A stretch of DNA of 64,000 nucleotides from Treponema sp. UBA4692 (GCA_002404895.1 DHKO01000046.1:1-64000), one strand, 5' to 3'. Positions 50,396 through 59,746 are shown, counted from the first letter of the stretch. The notes: a model not told the origin generated them from the sequence alone. A program made the numbers and translations.

Positions 50396-51598
50396 TTATT
50401 TTCCGGCCTTGTACTGAATGTACATCGGAAGCGACCATTCCCATTTCCAGAAAGCTTTTTCATATTCCTTATGGAGAATGTCCGCGCCTAGAGAAACTGT
50501 GATTTTTCCAGCCGTAATCCACGCGCGCGGATAAAATTCAAATGTTGAACGGTCTTTTTCGCTGTCGCCTGAATCAAGCGCCGCATAATAATAAAAGCGC
50601 GGCTTGAACCAGACGATTTTTTCATAAAGCGGAATTAAAGCCTGAGTTCCGGCGTACAACGGAATCATATCTCCTGAAATCGAGTGTCCAGCCTCGCCCT
50701 CTGCAATCATCTGAACCGCCCCGAAATTTCCCCTGAAATTAAGCGAGATGAACTGCGACTTTTTCATATCGGAATCCGAATAATTTGAGACATTCTTGAA
50801 AACTGAGCTTGAAACGTAAGGCTCGGCGTTGTGCGAATATGTCAAAGTCAAAGCAGGATTCTTGAAAAACCCGCTGATTTTCGGCGTGAAGTAAAGCGAG
50901 AAAGATTTTTCAAAGTCGTAGTCAACATCGCTTGTTTTCGCGTCAGTTTTTGAATAAACAGCTCCAGTGCGCGTGCAGTTTATATCCGCGCCGATTTTCA
51001 ACGGAAAAGAATCATTCAAATAAGAAAAATCATAGTATGCTGCCGCGTTCAAGCCGAAAGAATCTTTGAATGCGGTTTTTGTCTCCTTTAGAGGAAGAGC
51101 AAGCCCGAAAGTAAGTCCGCTATATTCTAGCTTTGCGCCCGCGCCGGTCTCTCCCCAGCGTGTCGCGCCGGTGTAAACTTCTGAAAGCTGAAAATAATTT
51201 CCCGGAAGATAATATGAGTAAAGTTTTCCGAGCGAAAATTCAAGGAGATTTGAGGCGAAAGGCCTGTAGCGGATAAAAGCGCGCTTGATGTCAAGCTGCT
51301 GAGCTTCCTCGTCGCGCGAGTCAGCGGATTTCAAACGGTAATAAATTTTTCCTGCCGCCGTGATTTTTTCATTTGAAAGAGCGAAATCTCCAAGAAAATA
51401 CGCGCCGCCGAACTGGCTGCTCTGCTCAAGGCTTTTTTCATCTGTGATTTTCTGCACAGGCGTGATTCCGAAAGTTACGTTCGATTTTGTCTCGAAAACT
51501 GCGGAAAAGCCCGCCGAAGAAAAAGCGAAAAGAAAGAATATAAATGACGATTTTATTTTTAAGTTTTTTTCCGGGAATGATTTTATTTTTGATGACAT
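50396..51598 (-). CDS. predicted outer-membrane beta-barrel of the Mla-type operon
   Basis: A signal peptide is near residues 13-33 (LKIKSSFIFFLFAFSSAGFSA). The mature protein has many amphipathic strands with aromatic girdles (ISLNFRGNFGAVQMIAEGEAG, IVWFKPRFYYYAALDSG), consistent with a 14-18-strand barrel. The C-terminus ends YIQYKAGK, so the last strand lacks a terminal Phe. GGAG is before the ATG. It is the last gene of an mlaE-F-D-lipoprotein-barrel series, so it may be the outer-membrane end of the lipid pathway. No family name can be given. Confidence 0.75.
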   Translation of the reverse strand: MSSKIKSFPEKNLKIKSSFIFFLFAFSSAGFSAVFETKSNVTFGITPVQKITDEKSLEQSSQFGGAYFLGDFALSNEKITAAGKIYYRLKSADSRDEEAQQLDIKRAFIRYRPFASNLLEFSLGKLYSYYLPGNYFQLSEVYTGATRWGETGAGAKLEYSGLTFGLALPLKETKTAFKDSFGLNAAAYYDFSYLNDSFPLKIGADINCTRTGAVYSKTDAKTSDVDYDFEKSFSLYFTPKISGFFKNPALTLTYSHNAEPYVSSSVFKNVSNYSDSDMKKSQFISLNFRGNFGAVQMIAEGEAGHSISGDMIPLYAGTQALIPLYEKIVWFKPRFYYYAALDSGDSEKDRSTFEFYPRAWITAGKITVSLGADILHKEYEKAFWKWEWSLPMYIQYKAGK

Positions 51599-51658
51599 TT
51601 TTTCTCCAGTTTCGTTTTTTGAATTTTCAGATTTATTTTTTTGATTTATTTGTTTTCT

Positions 51659-52621
51659 TTACAGACTTTGATTCAGCGTCTTTGAATTTTCCCTGATTTT
51701 TTCTGAAATATTTTCAAGCTCTTTAGCCTTTTTTATTTCAGATTCAGTCGGCTCGCCTTTCAAGAGGATTTTAGAGTACGCAAGATAATCCAAAGAAAGC
51801 GCGAGAGAATTTTCAGCGTCGCGGTCGTATTTGAGAGCATTTTCAATCGCGCTCACAGCAGCGTTTTTGTCTCCGCCAAGAGAACAGGCGCGAGCCGCAC
51901 CGTACCAGTCAAGCGCGATTTCGTAAAGATAGCGGTTTTTCGTATGGATTTGAGCCGCCTCCAAGTAAGATTTTTCCGCGCTCTTAAAATCCGAAAGCGA
52001 AATGTGGACATCTCCGCGCGTCCGGCTCAAAAATCCGCCGTAATAAGGCTCTTTTGAAACAGACTTTTCGATTTTCGACAAGATTTCAAGGAGATTTTTA
52101 TTTTCTGACTCGGAAAGATTTTTTTCATTTGAAAGCCTTACTTTGGCAAGCCTTACCCGAACTTCATAAAGCGCGCACAAGTCCAAAAGCGCGTCTTTTT
52201 CGCCCGAACGGCGCGCAAAAGATTTCGCCTCGCCTAGAATTGAGTCCAAGTCTCCGTCAAGAAAAGATTTTTTTTCTGTTTGCATTGACGGAGATTTTTC
52301 TGAACCAGAATTGTCTCCGAGCTGATTTTCAAGGATTTTATAAGAGACGCCTGAAAGGCAGATTTTCGTGAGGAGAGCCGTGCTGTCAACAGAAACTGCG
52401 AGCGAGTAGCTTTCAGAAAGGCTTCTTTTCGCGGAAGAAAGCTTTCCAGCCAAAAGCTCGTTGTTCGCGTTTTCAAGCCTTGAATAAGCGAGCGTGTAAG
52501 TGTCGTTTACAAGCATCGGACGCTTAGGCGCGGAAGAGCAGCCGAAAAACGGAAGAAAAGCAAGCGCAAAAAGCAGGCAGATAAAATTAGAACGTATGTA
52601 AGAAAACTTTTTTTTCAGCAT
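51659..52621 (-). CDS. TPR-like lipoprotein of the Mla-type operon
   Basis: The lipobox LPFFGC is at about residues 22-27, so the protein is lipid-anchored in the periplasm. The rest is helical with TPR-like repeats (NELLAGKLSSAKRSLSESYSLA, NRYLYEIALDWYGAARACSLGG, AAVSAIENALKYDRDAENSLAL). The start 52621 gives a compact signal peptide (MLKKKFSYIRSNF...); AAAGGA lies about 12 nt upstream. ATG 52651 would add ten polar residues and overlap mlaD by 14 nt. It may bridge the inner-membrane MCE complex and the outer barrel. Confidence 0.78.
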   Translation of the reverse strand: MLKKKFSYIRSNFICLLFALAFLPFFGCSSAPKRPMLVNDTYTLAYSRLENANNELLAGKLSSAKRSLSESYSLAVSVDSTALLTKICLSGVSYKILENQLGDNSGSEKSPSMQTEKKSFLDGDLDSILGEAKSFARRSGEKDALLDLCALYEVRVRLAKVRLSNEKNLSESENKNLLEILSKIEKSVSKEPYYGGFLSRTRGDVHISLSDFKSAEKSYLEAAQIHTKNRYLYEIALDWYGAARACSLGGDKNAAVSAIENALKYDRDAENSLALSLDYLAYSKILLKGEPTESEIKKAKELENISEKIRENSKTLNQSL

Positions 52622-52637
52622 TTTTATCTTTTTTCCT

Positions 52638-53579
52638 TTAGAAATCGACATCGCGGAGCTGCGCCGTTGAAGAGTCGCCCTGGCTTCTGTCAGGAACTCC
52701 GCCGCGTATCAACGGATTGTTTTTAACGCCGGTCAGGACATCGTTCACCTGCACAAGCGCGGAATTAAGATTTGTCAAAGCCGCGTCAACTTCAGGCGTA
52801 ATCTCGCCCACAAGCCCGCTCACGCCGCCTGAAATTCCCTGCAAGTCTTTTGCTACAACCGAAAGATTTTCCATAAGGCCGTTGATGTTTCCAGAAAGCT
52901 CGTCTCCTAAGAGCCCCGGAACAAGCCCTTTCTTTGAGGAAGCGATTCCAGAAATGCTTTTGCTCAAATCCACGAGATTTTTCGTGACAGAATCAACATT
53001 TCCGACAATCTCCTTTATCGGAGTGTCGCCGTTTCCGCGCAGCGCGTCATTCAAGACTGAAAGCAGGCGGTTCACATTGTCCATAATCGCCGAGACCTTG
53101 TTCATCAGAACGCCGATCGAGTCAGACTGGGACTCTATGTGGACAAGATTTTTCTCGATTAATTCGCGCCCGTATCCAGAATCAAGGCGGTAAATCTCAG
53201 AGTCGGAAGCGAGAAGATTCTTGCTGTTTCCCGGATGAAGAACGAACGACGAGCCAAGGCCGATTGGACTTGTGATAAGCTCCACAAGCGAATTCTCGTG
53301 AACGTAGGAAGCGTAGTCGTCAAGAACGTAATAATCCACGCGGACCATTCCGTTTTTCAGCGTGATTGACTTGACTTTTCCGATTGAAAATCCTTTGTAT
53401 GTCAAATCCATTCCGGCGGAAAATCCCGAGCCGGAGTCGAAAATCGTGTAGTAATTGTTTTTTTTGACGAACCAGTTTTGAGCCGCGCCAATCGCAAAAA
53501 TAAAAACTATCAGGGCTGCAATCGCCGCAAGAGAAAAAATTCCGACAATCTGGTCTGCGTAACGAATCTTGAATTTCAT
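52638..53579 (-). CDS. mlaD: MlaD-type MCE-domain protein
   Basis: This periplasmic lipid-shuttle component is anchored by one TM helix (IVGIFSLAAIAALIVFIFAIG, about residues 11-31). The MCE domain covers about 38-120 (YYTIFDSGSGFSAGMDLTYKG, SPIGLGSSFVLHPG). A long helical C-terminal part with LSKSISGIAS and GGVSGLVGEITPEVDAAL-type heptads probably forms the tunnel seen in MCE hexamers. The 313 residues are longer than E. coli MlaD (~183), nearer PqiB/LetB-type single-MCE forms. It lies 11 bp after mlaF. Confidence 0.9.
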   Translation of the reverse strand: MKFKIRYADQIVGIFSLAAIAALIVFIFAIGAAQNWFVKKNNYYTIFDSGSGFSAGMDLTYKGFSIGKVKSITLKNGMVRVDYYVLDDYASYVHENSLVELITSPIGLGSSFVLHPGNSKNLLASDSEIYRLDSGYGRELIEKNLVHIESQSDSIGVLMNKVSAIMDNVNRLLSVLNDALRGNGDTPIKEIVGNVDSVTKNLVDLSKSISGIASSKKGLVPGLLGDELSGNINGLMENLSVVAKDLQGISGGVSGLVGEITPEVDAALTNLNSALVQVNDVLTGVKNNPLIRGGVPDRSQGDSSTAQLRDVDF

Positions 53580-53590
53580 TTTTCTGTATT

Positions 53591-54250
53591 CTATTCGCTT
53601 AGCCTGCCTTCTTCAACTGCAAAAAGATTTCCGCCAATCTCAGAGATAAAAGAAGAGCTGTGGCTCACGTAAATCACTGTGTTTCCGTTTTTTATGAATT
53701 CCTTCAAAATTCCCATAATCACGCTGCCGCCGCGCCTGTCAAGAGACTCCGTGCACTCGTCAAGAAAAAGACATTCCGGCTTGTTGATTAACGCGCGCGC
53801 GAACGCGATTTTTTTCTGCTCGCCCATCGAAAGGTCAACCGGCCTTAAATTCAGCGGACGGTCAAAATTCACAAGCGAGCAGACTTCTTTAATCCGCTCG
53901 AGCCGCTCGCTCTGCCTCATTTTCGGAAAATGCGTCGTGAGCGGAAGACTCAAATTCTGCATGATGTCCTGATTAGCAAGCAGAGCCGAGTCCTGAAAGA
54001 CAAACGAGCATTTTCTTCTGAAATCAAGATTCTGCGCGTTGGTCATCGACTGAATGTCAGTTCCGTCATAAAGGACTTTTCCGCCAGTGGGAACGTAAAT
54101 GCCCGCAATCAGCTTCAAAAGCGTGGATTTTCCGCTTCCTGAACGCCCTGTAAAGCCAGCGACCGTTCCTTTTTCGACTGAAAGCGAAATTCCTTTTATA
54201 ATCTGAGTTGTGCGCGAGCGAAATTCAACATTCTGAGCTTCAAAAAGCAT
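53591..54250 (-). CDS. mlaF: MlaF-type ABC ATPase
   Basis: This ATPase powers the MlaE permease for phospholipid transport. Walker A is GRSGSGKST, the signature LSMGEQKKIAFARAL (Met in place of the usual Gly), Walker B CLFLDECTES (Cys for Pro), and the switch His is in VSHSS. The start 54250 has AAGGAAG upstream; the in-frame ATG at 54274 lacks one. At 219 residues it is a short form of the family. Confidence 0.88.
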   Translation of the reverse strand: MLFEAQNVEFRSRTTQIIKGISLSVEKGTVAGFTGRSGSGKSTLLKLIAGIYVPTGGKVLYDGTDIQSMTNAQNLDFRRKCSFVFQDSALLANQDIMQNLSLPLTTHFPKMRQSERLERIKEVCSLVNFDRPLNLRPVDLSMGEQKKIAFARALINKPECLFLDECTESLDRRGGSVIMGILKEFIKNGNTVIYVSHSSSFISEIGGNLFAVEEGRLSE

Positions 54251-54294
54251 TTTTTCTTCCTTAAAAATTGTCATGCAGAAATCATTTTGACTTT

Positions 54295-55074
54295 CTAGCG
54301 GAAAGCCCCGAGAATTATTATCACGACATCGGCAATGATAATTCCCACAAACGACTTCGACACCGCCTGAATTCCCGCAACAGGAACTTCCGTTGACGCG
54401 CGCTCCACATTGAAGCCGTAGTAAGTCGCCGTGATTGAAATCACCATTCCGAAAATCAGGCTTTTTATCACGGAAGTTATCACCGTAAAGACCGAAACGC
54501 TCTTCAAAAGATTCGGAAGATAGCCGTAAGACGCCACCGAGCTTACAAACTGCGAAATCAGGTAAGGTCCCAGAAGACCGCAGAAAGAAAAGTAAAGATT
54601 CAAAAAAAAGACAGAAAGCGTAACGCCCAGGAAGCGCGGAACTGCAAGATAGTCAACCGGGTCAACGCCAATCGAGACGAGATTCTCAATCTGATGGGAA
54701 GTAACCATTCCGCCAAGCTCCGTCGCAATCGCCGTGGCAGAACGCGCGGTAACAATAAAAGCCACAAGAATCGGGCCAAGCTCCCTCATAATCACAAGCG
54801 TGAGCAGGTCATAAATAAGATTCCCCTGCCCGATTGAAAGCAGAAACGAATATCCGAAAATATAGAGAACAGAGCCGAGAGCCGCCGAAAAAACAACCAC
54901 AATCGGCAGAGCCTCAATAAAAGTGAAGAGAAGCTGCATAATCAGGATTTTCTTCGCCGCCTTCTGCCTCTTTATGAACGAAAGCGACGCGTAAAAAATC
55001 CGCCCGATATATCCGAAAATATAAGGAAGCGAAGAGAAATAAGAAATTACACGGTTTCCAAGCTGCTGAATCAT
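54295..55074 (-). CDS. mlaE: MlaE-type permease
   Basis: This inner-membrane permease of the phospholipid ABC transporter has five or six hydrophobic segments. The family block LGPILVAFIVTARSATAIATELGGM is near residues 115-140 and is diagnostic. IGVDPVDYLAVPRFLG matches MlaE as well. From 55074 the length is 259 residues, the family norm. The ATG has no Shine-Dalgarno site, and a promoter lies 15 nt upstream. The longer frame runs into the divergent capA-like gene's promoter region. Confidence 0.92.
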   Translation of the reverse strand: MIQQLGNRVISYFSSLPYIFGYIGRIFYASLSFIKRQKAAKKILIMQLLFTFIEALPIVVVFSAALGSVLYIFGYSFLLSIGQGNLIYDLLTLVIMRELGPILVAFIVTARSATAIATELGGMVTSHQIENLVSIGVDPVDYLAVPRFLGVTLSVFFLNLYFSFCGLLGPYLISQFVSSVASYGYLPNLLKSVSVFTVITSVIKSLIFGMVISITATYYGFNVERASTEVPVAGIQAVSKSFVGIIIADVVIIILGAFR

Positions 55075-55089
55075 ATTTTTATTTTCAAG

Positions 55090-55118
55090 ATTGTAGCACT
55101 TGCACGGATTTTTTTCTA
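55090..55118 (-). promoter_or_regulatory. Probable mla operon promoter
   Basis: Minus strand: TAGAAA (55118-55113), 17 nt, TACAAT (55095-55090), 15 nt before the mlaE ATG. Confidence 0.45.
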
Positions 55119-55267
55119 TTTGCGGAAAGGGGAAGATGTCCAGAAGCAGAAATTTATGCAAGAAGAAACATTTCGAAAACACAATTTTTATTTTTTACAT
55201 TTCAGCCAGTCTTCAAACCGCAGAAGCCCAACTTTCTTTTTTATTTTTTTTCATTTATAATTTTCTT

Positions 55268-56602
55268 ATGCGGAAACAGATTCCCGGCGCGTTTCTTGGA
55301 AAATCTCCTGAAATAAAGTTCTCTAAAAATTCTCAAGATTTCCGCGCTGTTTTTCTCCCGAAAATTGCCCTGTTTTCTTTTTCCTGCCAGCTTTTTTTGC
55401 TGCTTGCCTTCATTTCCTGCGCGACAAGTTCAAATCTCGCAGAAAATTCTAATTATCATCAGAACGAAATCGAAAAATCCGAAGAGAATCTTGAACTTTC
55501 TGCCGTAAAAACCGAAAAGAAAACGCTCACGATGACTTTCGCAGGCGACATAATGGCGCACAGCGTGAACTATAAAATGGGAAAATTCGGCAAAATCTGG
55601 CGGGACGTTGAGCCGCTTCTTTCCGGAAGCGACCTGAATTTCGCGAACATCGAGGCTCCGGTCGCTGACAATCTTGAATGGAGCACTTATCCGGCTTTCA
55701 ATATGCATTCAAGCTACGTTGAGGCGGCCATAAAGGCTGGATTCAACGTTTTCTCGCTTTCGAACAACCACACTAACGACCAATATCTTGAAGGAATCAA
55801 GGCGACGAGAAATTATTTTTCTTCAAGAAAAGGAATCTGGTCGGCAGGCTTAAGAGAAAAGTCTTTTGGAGATATGACATACAGCATAATCGAAAAAGAC
55901 GGCTGGAAAGTGCTTTTTGTCGCAGTTACAGAGATTTTGAACCGGCCGGATTACGCTTCCTACATCGACTATTATCCGTCAAGCGAGAAAAAGCGGAACG
56001 AGCTTAAAGTGAATCTGAAAAATCTCCGCGCTAAAAACAATGCCGACTTGCTCGTGGTGTCAGTCCACACGGACGAGCCTGAATATGTCAGAAAAGTTAC
56101 CGAAAGCCACAAGATTTTTTTCCGCGAGCTTATAAGCGAGTGCGGTGCGGACATCATCTGGGCGAACCATCCTCATCTCGTGAAAATCTGGGAGACGGTT
56201 GACTTGGCGGAAGAAAAGCCGAACGGACTGAAAAAGGCTTTCATAATGTATGCGAACGGCAACACGATTTCGGGGCAGCGCACTTCTCCGTCGTTCTCGA
56301 AATCTCCGACAGAGCGCGACGACACAGGAGAAGGCGTTTTAATCAAAATCAAGATTAGAAAAAGCGGCGGAAAACTGAGCTTTGAGGAGATTGAGCCGCA
56401 TTTTATTACGACTTACATAAATCCTTCGTGGCAGTTTGTGGTAAAATCGCTTGATGAAGACCTGATTCGCTCGCTTGACCGAAGCGACCTTGAAAAGTGG
56501 GCGAATTATCTTCAAAATAGAAAAGAAATACTTGAGCAGATTTCAAGAGAATCCAAAATCGACTTGAACGAGGAAAACAAGGAAAAATCACTGGCGGAAT
56601 AA
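55268..56602 (+). CDS. CapA-family (PGA_cap) metallophosphatase-like lipoprotein
   Basis: The CapA-type domain spans about residues 90-370 with motifs AGDIMAH, NIEAP, LSNNHTND and ANHPH, which form a metallophosphatase-like site. Relatives take part in poly-gamma-glutamate capsule export, but no capB or capC gene is nearby, so that role is not supported. A hydrophobic segment ending LLLAFISC at about residues 38-51 looks like a lipobox with an unusually long N-region. TATAAT (55256-55261) ends 6 nt before the ATG and no Shine-Dalgarno site exists. The frame is open back to 55100, but that part overlaps the mla promoter region. Confidence 0.84.
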   Translation: MRKQIPGAFLGKSPEIKFSKNSQDFRAVFLPKIALFSFSCQLFLLLAFISCATSSNLAENSNYHQNEIEKSEENLELSAVKTEKKTLTMTFAGDIMAHSVNYKMGKFGKIWRDVEPLLSGSDLNFANIEAPVADNLEWSTYPAFNMHSSYVEAAIKAGFNVFSLSNNHTNDQYLEGIKATRNYFSSRKGIWSAGLREKSFGDMTYSIIEKDGWKVLFVAVTEILNRPDYASYIDYYPSSEKKRNELKVNLKNLRAKNNADLLVVSVHTDEPEYVRKVTESHKIFFRELISECGADIIWANHPHLVKIWETVDLAEEKPNGLKKAFIMYANGNTISGQRTSPSFSKSPTERDDTGEGVLIKIKIRKSGGKLSFEEIEPHFITTYINPSWQFVVKSLDEDLIRSLDRSDLEKWANYLQNRKEILEQISRESKIDLNEENKEKSLAE

Positions 56603-56770
56603 CCCAGAAGAGTTTTTTCGGTTTCAGAATTCAAAAAGCACGATTTCAAAAAAATCATTAAAAGAATTTTGGACAGAAATTTAAGAAATCAGGATTTTGA
56701 AAAAGCCAGAATTTTTGGAAATCGGATTTTCTGGAAATCAAAACGAAAATTACAAAACAGGAAAATAAAT

Positions 56771-59347
56771 ATGATTGACTACAAAAAGCTCCCAGTTTAC
56801 GAGCAAAAGGAAAAAATTCTTGACTGCCTGAAAACAAATCAGGTGATTGTTGTGCAAAGCCCGACGGGTTCCGGAAAAACCACGCAGATTCCTGTGATTC
56901 TGCACGAGGCAGGATATTCACAGACCGGCGCAATCGCTGTGACGCAGCCAAGAAGAATCGCCGCGCTGAGCGTCTCCGAGTTTATCGCAAAGCAGCTTCA
57001 CACAAGCTATCCGGGACTTGTCGGCTACAAAATGCGGTTCGAGGACAAAACTGACACGACAACAAAAATTAAGATTATGACCGACGGAATTCTGCTTCAG
57101 GAGATGAAGCTTGACCCGTGGATGACAAAATACTCAGTCGTGATGGTTGACGAGGCGCATGAGCGTTCGCTCAACATAGACTTTGTTCTCGGGCTTTTAA
57201 AGCGCGTTCTTGCCGCCCGTCCGGACTTTAAAGTGATTGTCTCTTCCGCGACTATGAACGCAGAGGCTTTCTCAAAATATTTCAACAACTGCCCGATTGT
57301 CTCGATTGACACTGTGACTTTTCCTGTCGCGATGGTTTACGATCCGCCGATTGGAAAAACAACAACGGCGACATCCGCAGGCTCTGAATATCTTCTTGCA
57401 AAAATCGAGAAAGTTGTGGAAAGAGCTCTCGACAACGATGACAAAGGCGACATTCTGATTTTTCTTCCAGGAGAAAAAATCATCAAGGACTGCATAAAGC
57501 GTCTTTCCTACGCAAGTTTCCGCTCGAAGATTCATCTTGTGCCGCTTTACGGAAGGCTTTCAAAGGAAGAGCAGGAAAAAGTTTTTGACAACGCGCCTTT
57601 CGGACGCAAAAAAGTTGTGGTCTCGACAAACATCGCCGAGACTTCTGTGACAATCAACGGAATCACAACCGTAATCGACTCCGGGCTTGCAAAACTCAAT
57701 TTCTACAATCCGAAAACATTCACATCAAGCCTAAACGAGACGCCTGTAAGCAAGGCAAGCTCCAACCAGAGACGCGGAAGAGCCGGAAGAACGCAGCCGG
57801 GAATCTGCTACAGGCTTTTCAGCCGAAAAGATTTTGACTCGCGCCCGGAATACACAACGGAAGAAATCTACAGGACGGACTTGTCGGAAGTTGTCTTGCG
57901 CATGAGCGAGCTTGGAATCACGGACTTTGAGAATTTCGATTTTATCTCCGCGCCGCAAAAAGAGGACATTCAGGGAGCAGTTGAGACTCTCAATATGCTC
58001 GGCGCGCTAAACGCGGACAGAACGCTTTCTTCTATCGGAAAAATGATGGTCGAGTTTCCGCTTGAGCCTAGAATTTCAAGAATCATCGTTGAAAGCATAA
58101 TGAAATATCCTTCGGTTCTTGAAGAGGCGATAATCTGCGCCGCTTTTATGAGCACGCACTCGCCTTTCATTCTGCCGCCGGGAGAAGAGACAGATGCAAG
58201 AAAAGCACATCACGCGTTCAGAGATGTCCAGGGCGATTTTGTGACTTACGTGAAGCTTTTCAGAACTTACCAGTCTATGAAGAACCAGACGAGATTCTGC
58301 CAGAACAATTATCTTGACGAAAAAGTAATGGCTGAGATTGCGAACATAAAGACGCAGCTTGAAGAGGAAGTTTCAGAGCTTGGAATTCCGATTGAAAACG
58401 GCGGAAGCATGGACGACTATCTTTGCTGCATCGCAACAGGAATGATTCAGTTTGTGTGCATCCGTGAGGGCCGTGAAAATTATCGCTCGCTAACTGCGGA
58501 GCATATTTCAATCCATCCTGGCTCGAATATGTTCAAGACAGACCCGCTTTTTATCGTGGCAGGCGAAATCGTCAGAACCTCACGGACTTTCGCGATGAGT
58601 GTCTCGCCGCTTACAAAAGCGCTTCTTGAAAAAATTTCTCCGAACCTTGAGGAAAAACTTTACTCGCTGCGCGGAAAAAAAGGCCGCTCGCTCACTGGAA
58701 ATCTCGAATTCAAGGGAAAGAAATTCGACGACGACAAGGGAAAACTCTACGGAAGGGACGACGGGCATTTCGGCGGAAAAAAATCAAAGGACAAGAATGA
58801 AGACCAGCTTGAAATCGGCGGAGAACTGTTCAACATTGAAAAGCAAAAAGGAAAGAAAATTCTTATTCTTCCGCTTGAAAAATTCAGAAACGCGCTTAAA
58901 AACGAGCATGACGAGAACAAGATGGCGACTTTCGCTGGAATCCGCTCGAAAATTCTCCTGAAAGGAACAGGACTTCTCGCAGGCGAAAAACTTGAGCTTG
59001 TCTGCAAGGTTGTAAAAAAGCTGAATCTTGAGCCGCTTCCAGAAAAATCATGGCCGAAAAAAAATTTCGACACCAGCAAGGAAGGCGGATTTGACGAGCT
59101 GATTTCTTCGATTGGATGCACGCTCAGAATCATAAAATCGAAAAAATCAAAGGATTTCGCGTTCCTCGCATTGTTCACCGACGGAAGAGGCGCTTACTGG
59201 TTCAAGGCGAGCAGAGGATTTTCAACTGCGCTCAATGAAAGCCTTTCAAGCCTTGAGTCGCTCGCAGATGAAAGCTCATCGCTGAATGTAGACGGAAAAG
59301 AGCGGCTTAACGCTGTTTACAGGCTTTTAAACGGACTTTACGACTAA
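56771..59347 (+). CDS. DEAH-box ATP-dependent RNA helicase, HrpA/HrpB-like
   Basis: SF2 helicase of the DEAH/RHA group. Motif I is SPTGSGKTTQ, Ia TQPRRIAA, II VDEAHERS, III SSATMNAE, IV/V around VVSTNIAETSVTINGI and VI NQRRGRAGRTQPG. A helicase-associated HA2 domain follows (about 440-540). The C-terminal ~300 residues hold a Lys/Gly-rich, poorly conserved segment. CAGGA precedes the ATG at 56771, giving 858 residues. The N-terminal extension in the open frame back to 56669 looks non-coding. HrpA in E. coli is about 1300 residues, so this is a shorter type. Role in RNA processing is inferred. Confidence 0.9.
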   Translation: MIDYKKLPVYEQKEKILDCLKTNQVIVVQSPTGSGKTTQIPVILHEAGYSQTGAIAVTQPRRIAALSVSEFIAKQLHTSYPGLVGYKMRFEDKTDTTTKIKIMTDGILLQEMKLDPWMTKYSVVMVDEAHERSLNIDFVLGLLKRVLAARPDFKVIVSSATMNAEAFSKYFNNCPIVSIDTVTFPVAMVYDPPIGKTTTATSAGSEYLLAKIEKVVERALDNDDKGDILIFLPGEKIIKDCIKRLSYASFRSKIHLVPLYGRLSKEEQEKVFDNAPFGRKKVVVSTNIAETSVTINGITTVIDSGLAKLNFYNPKTFTSSLNETPVSKASSNQRRGRAGRTQPGICYRLFSRKDFDSRPEYTTEEIYRTDLSEVVLRMSELGITDFENFDFISAPQKEDIQGAVETLNMLGALNADRTLSSIGKMMVEFPLEPRISRIIVESIMKYPSVLEEAIICAAFMSTHSPFILPPGEETDARKAHHAFRDVQGDFVTYVKLFRTYQSMKNQTRFCQNNYLDEKVMAEIANIKTQLEEEVSELGIPIENGGSMDDYLCCIATGMIQFVCIREGRENYRSLTAEHISIHPGSNMFKTDPLFIVAGEIVRTSRTFAMSVSPLTKALLEKISPNLEEKLYSLRGKKGRSLTGNLEFKGKKFDDDKGKLYGRDDGHFGGKKSKDKNEDQLEIGGELFNIEKQKGKKILILPLEKFRNALKNEHDENKMATFAGIRSKILLKGTGLLAGEKLELVCKVVKKLNLEPLPEKSWPKKNFDTSKEGGFDELISSIGCTLRIIKSKKSKDFAFLALFTDGRGAYWFKASRGFSTALNESLSSLESLADESSSLNVDGKERLNAVYRLLNGLYD

Positions 59348-59399
59348 GCGACAGCAAGAATAGAACTGAATTTCGGCAAAAATCGCAATTTGAAAAACT

Positions 59400-59437
59400 G
59401 AGCCGGAAAATTTAAATTATTTTGAATTTTCCGGCTC
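59400..59437. terminator. 13-bp inverted repeat / terminator after the 109-aa gene
   Basis: GAGCCGGAAAATT and AATTTTCCGGCTC pair perfectly. On the minus strand a T run follows (AGTTTTT). The stem overlaps the last codons of the 109-aa gene and may also stop the convergent helicase transcript. Confidence 0.7.
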
Positions 59438-59746
59438 GCCCAGTTTAGGATTCACTTCTTCAGCGCACATGTAAATCTGATTTCTCTCGATTTTATCAAA
59501 ATAGACAAGATAAGTAACATTTTCATGCTCGATAATCTGCCGGTCTGAAAAATCTCCGTCAAGAGCGAAAAGCTCCTTGCGGTTGAAATCGTTCAGAAAA
59601 ATCGTCCTTGTTCCAAAAACAGAATTTTTCCTGATTTCTGAAATCTCTTTTTCTGAATTCTTAATCTTTACGGAAGCAAGAGTTGCGGCAGGAAAAAAGA
59701 CAAGCCCGCTGCACCAGCAAATCATAAAAATTGCAAACACGCCCAT
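59417..59746 (-). CDS. hypothetical 109-aa exported or membrane-anchored protein
   Basis: Not recognised. An N-terminal hydrophobic segment (MGVFAIFMICWCSGLVFFPAA) is a signal peptide or anchor. The rest (SVKIKNSEKEISEIRKN...LVYFDKIERNQIYMC) is charged and strand-rich. Its ATG shares one base with the stop of the HEAT-repeat gene (TAATG), so the two are translated together and may form a pair. Confidence 0.7.
   Translation of the reverse strand: MGVFAIFMICWCSGLVFFPAATLASVKIKNSEKEISEIRKNSVFGTRTIFLNDFNRKELFALDGDFSDRQIIEHENVTYLVYFDKIERNQIYMCAEEVNPKLGEPENSK

Noticed and set aside
55100..55267. N-terminal extension of the CapA-like protein
   Set aside because: It overlaps the mla promoter and has no ribosome-binding site; TATAAT lies directly before the ATG at 55268.
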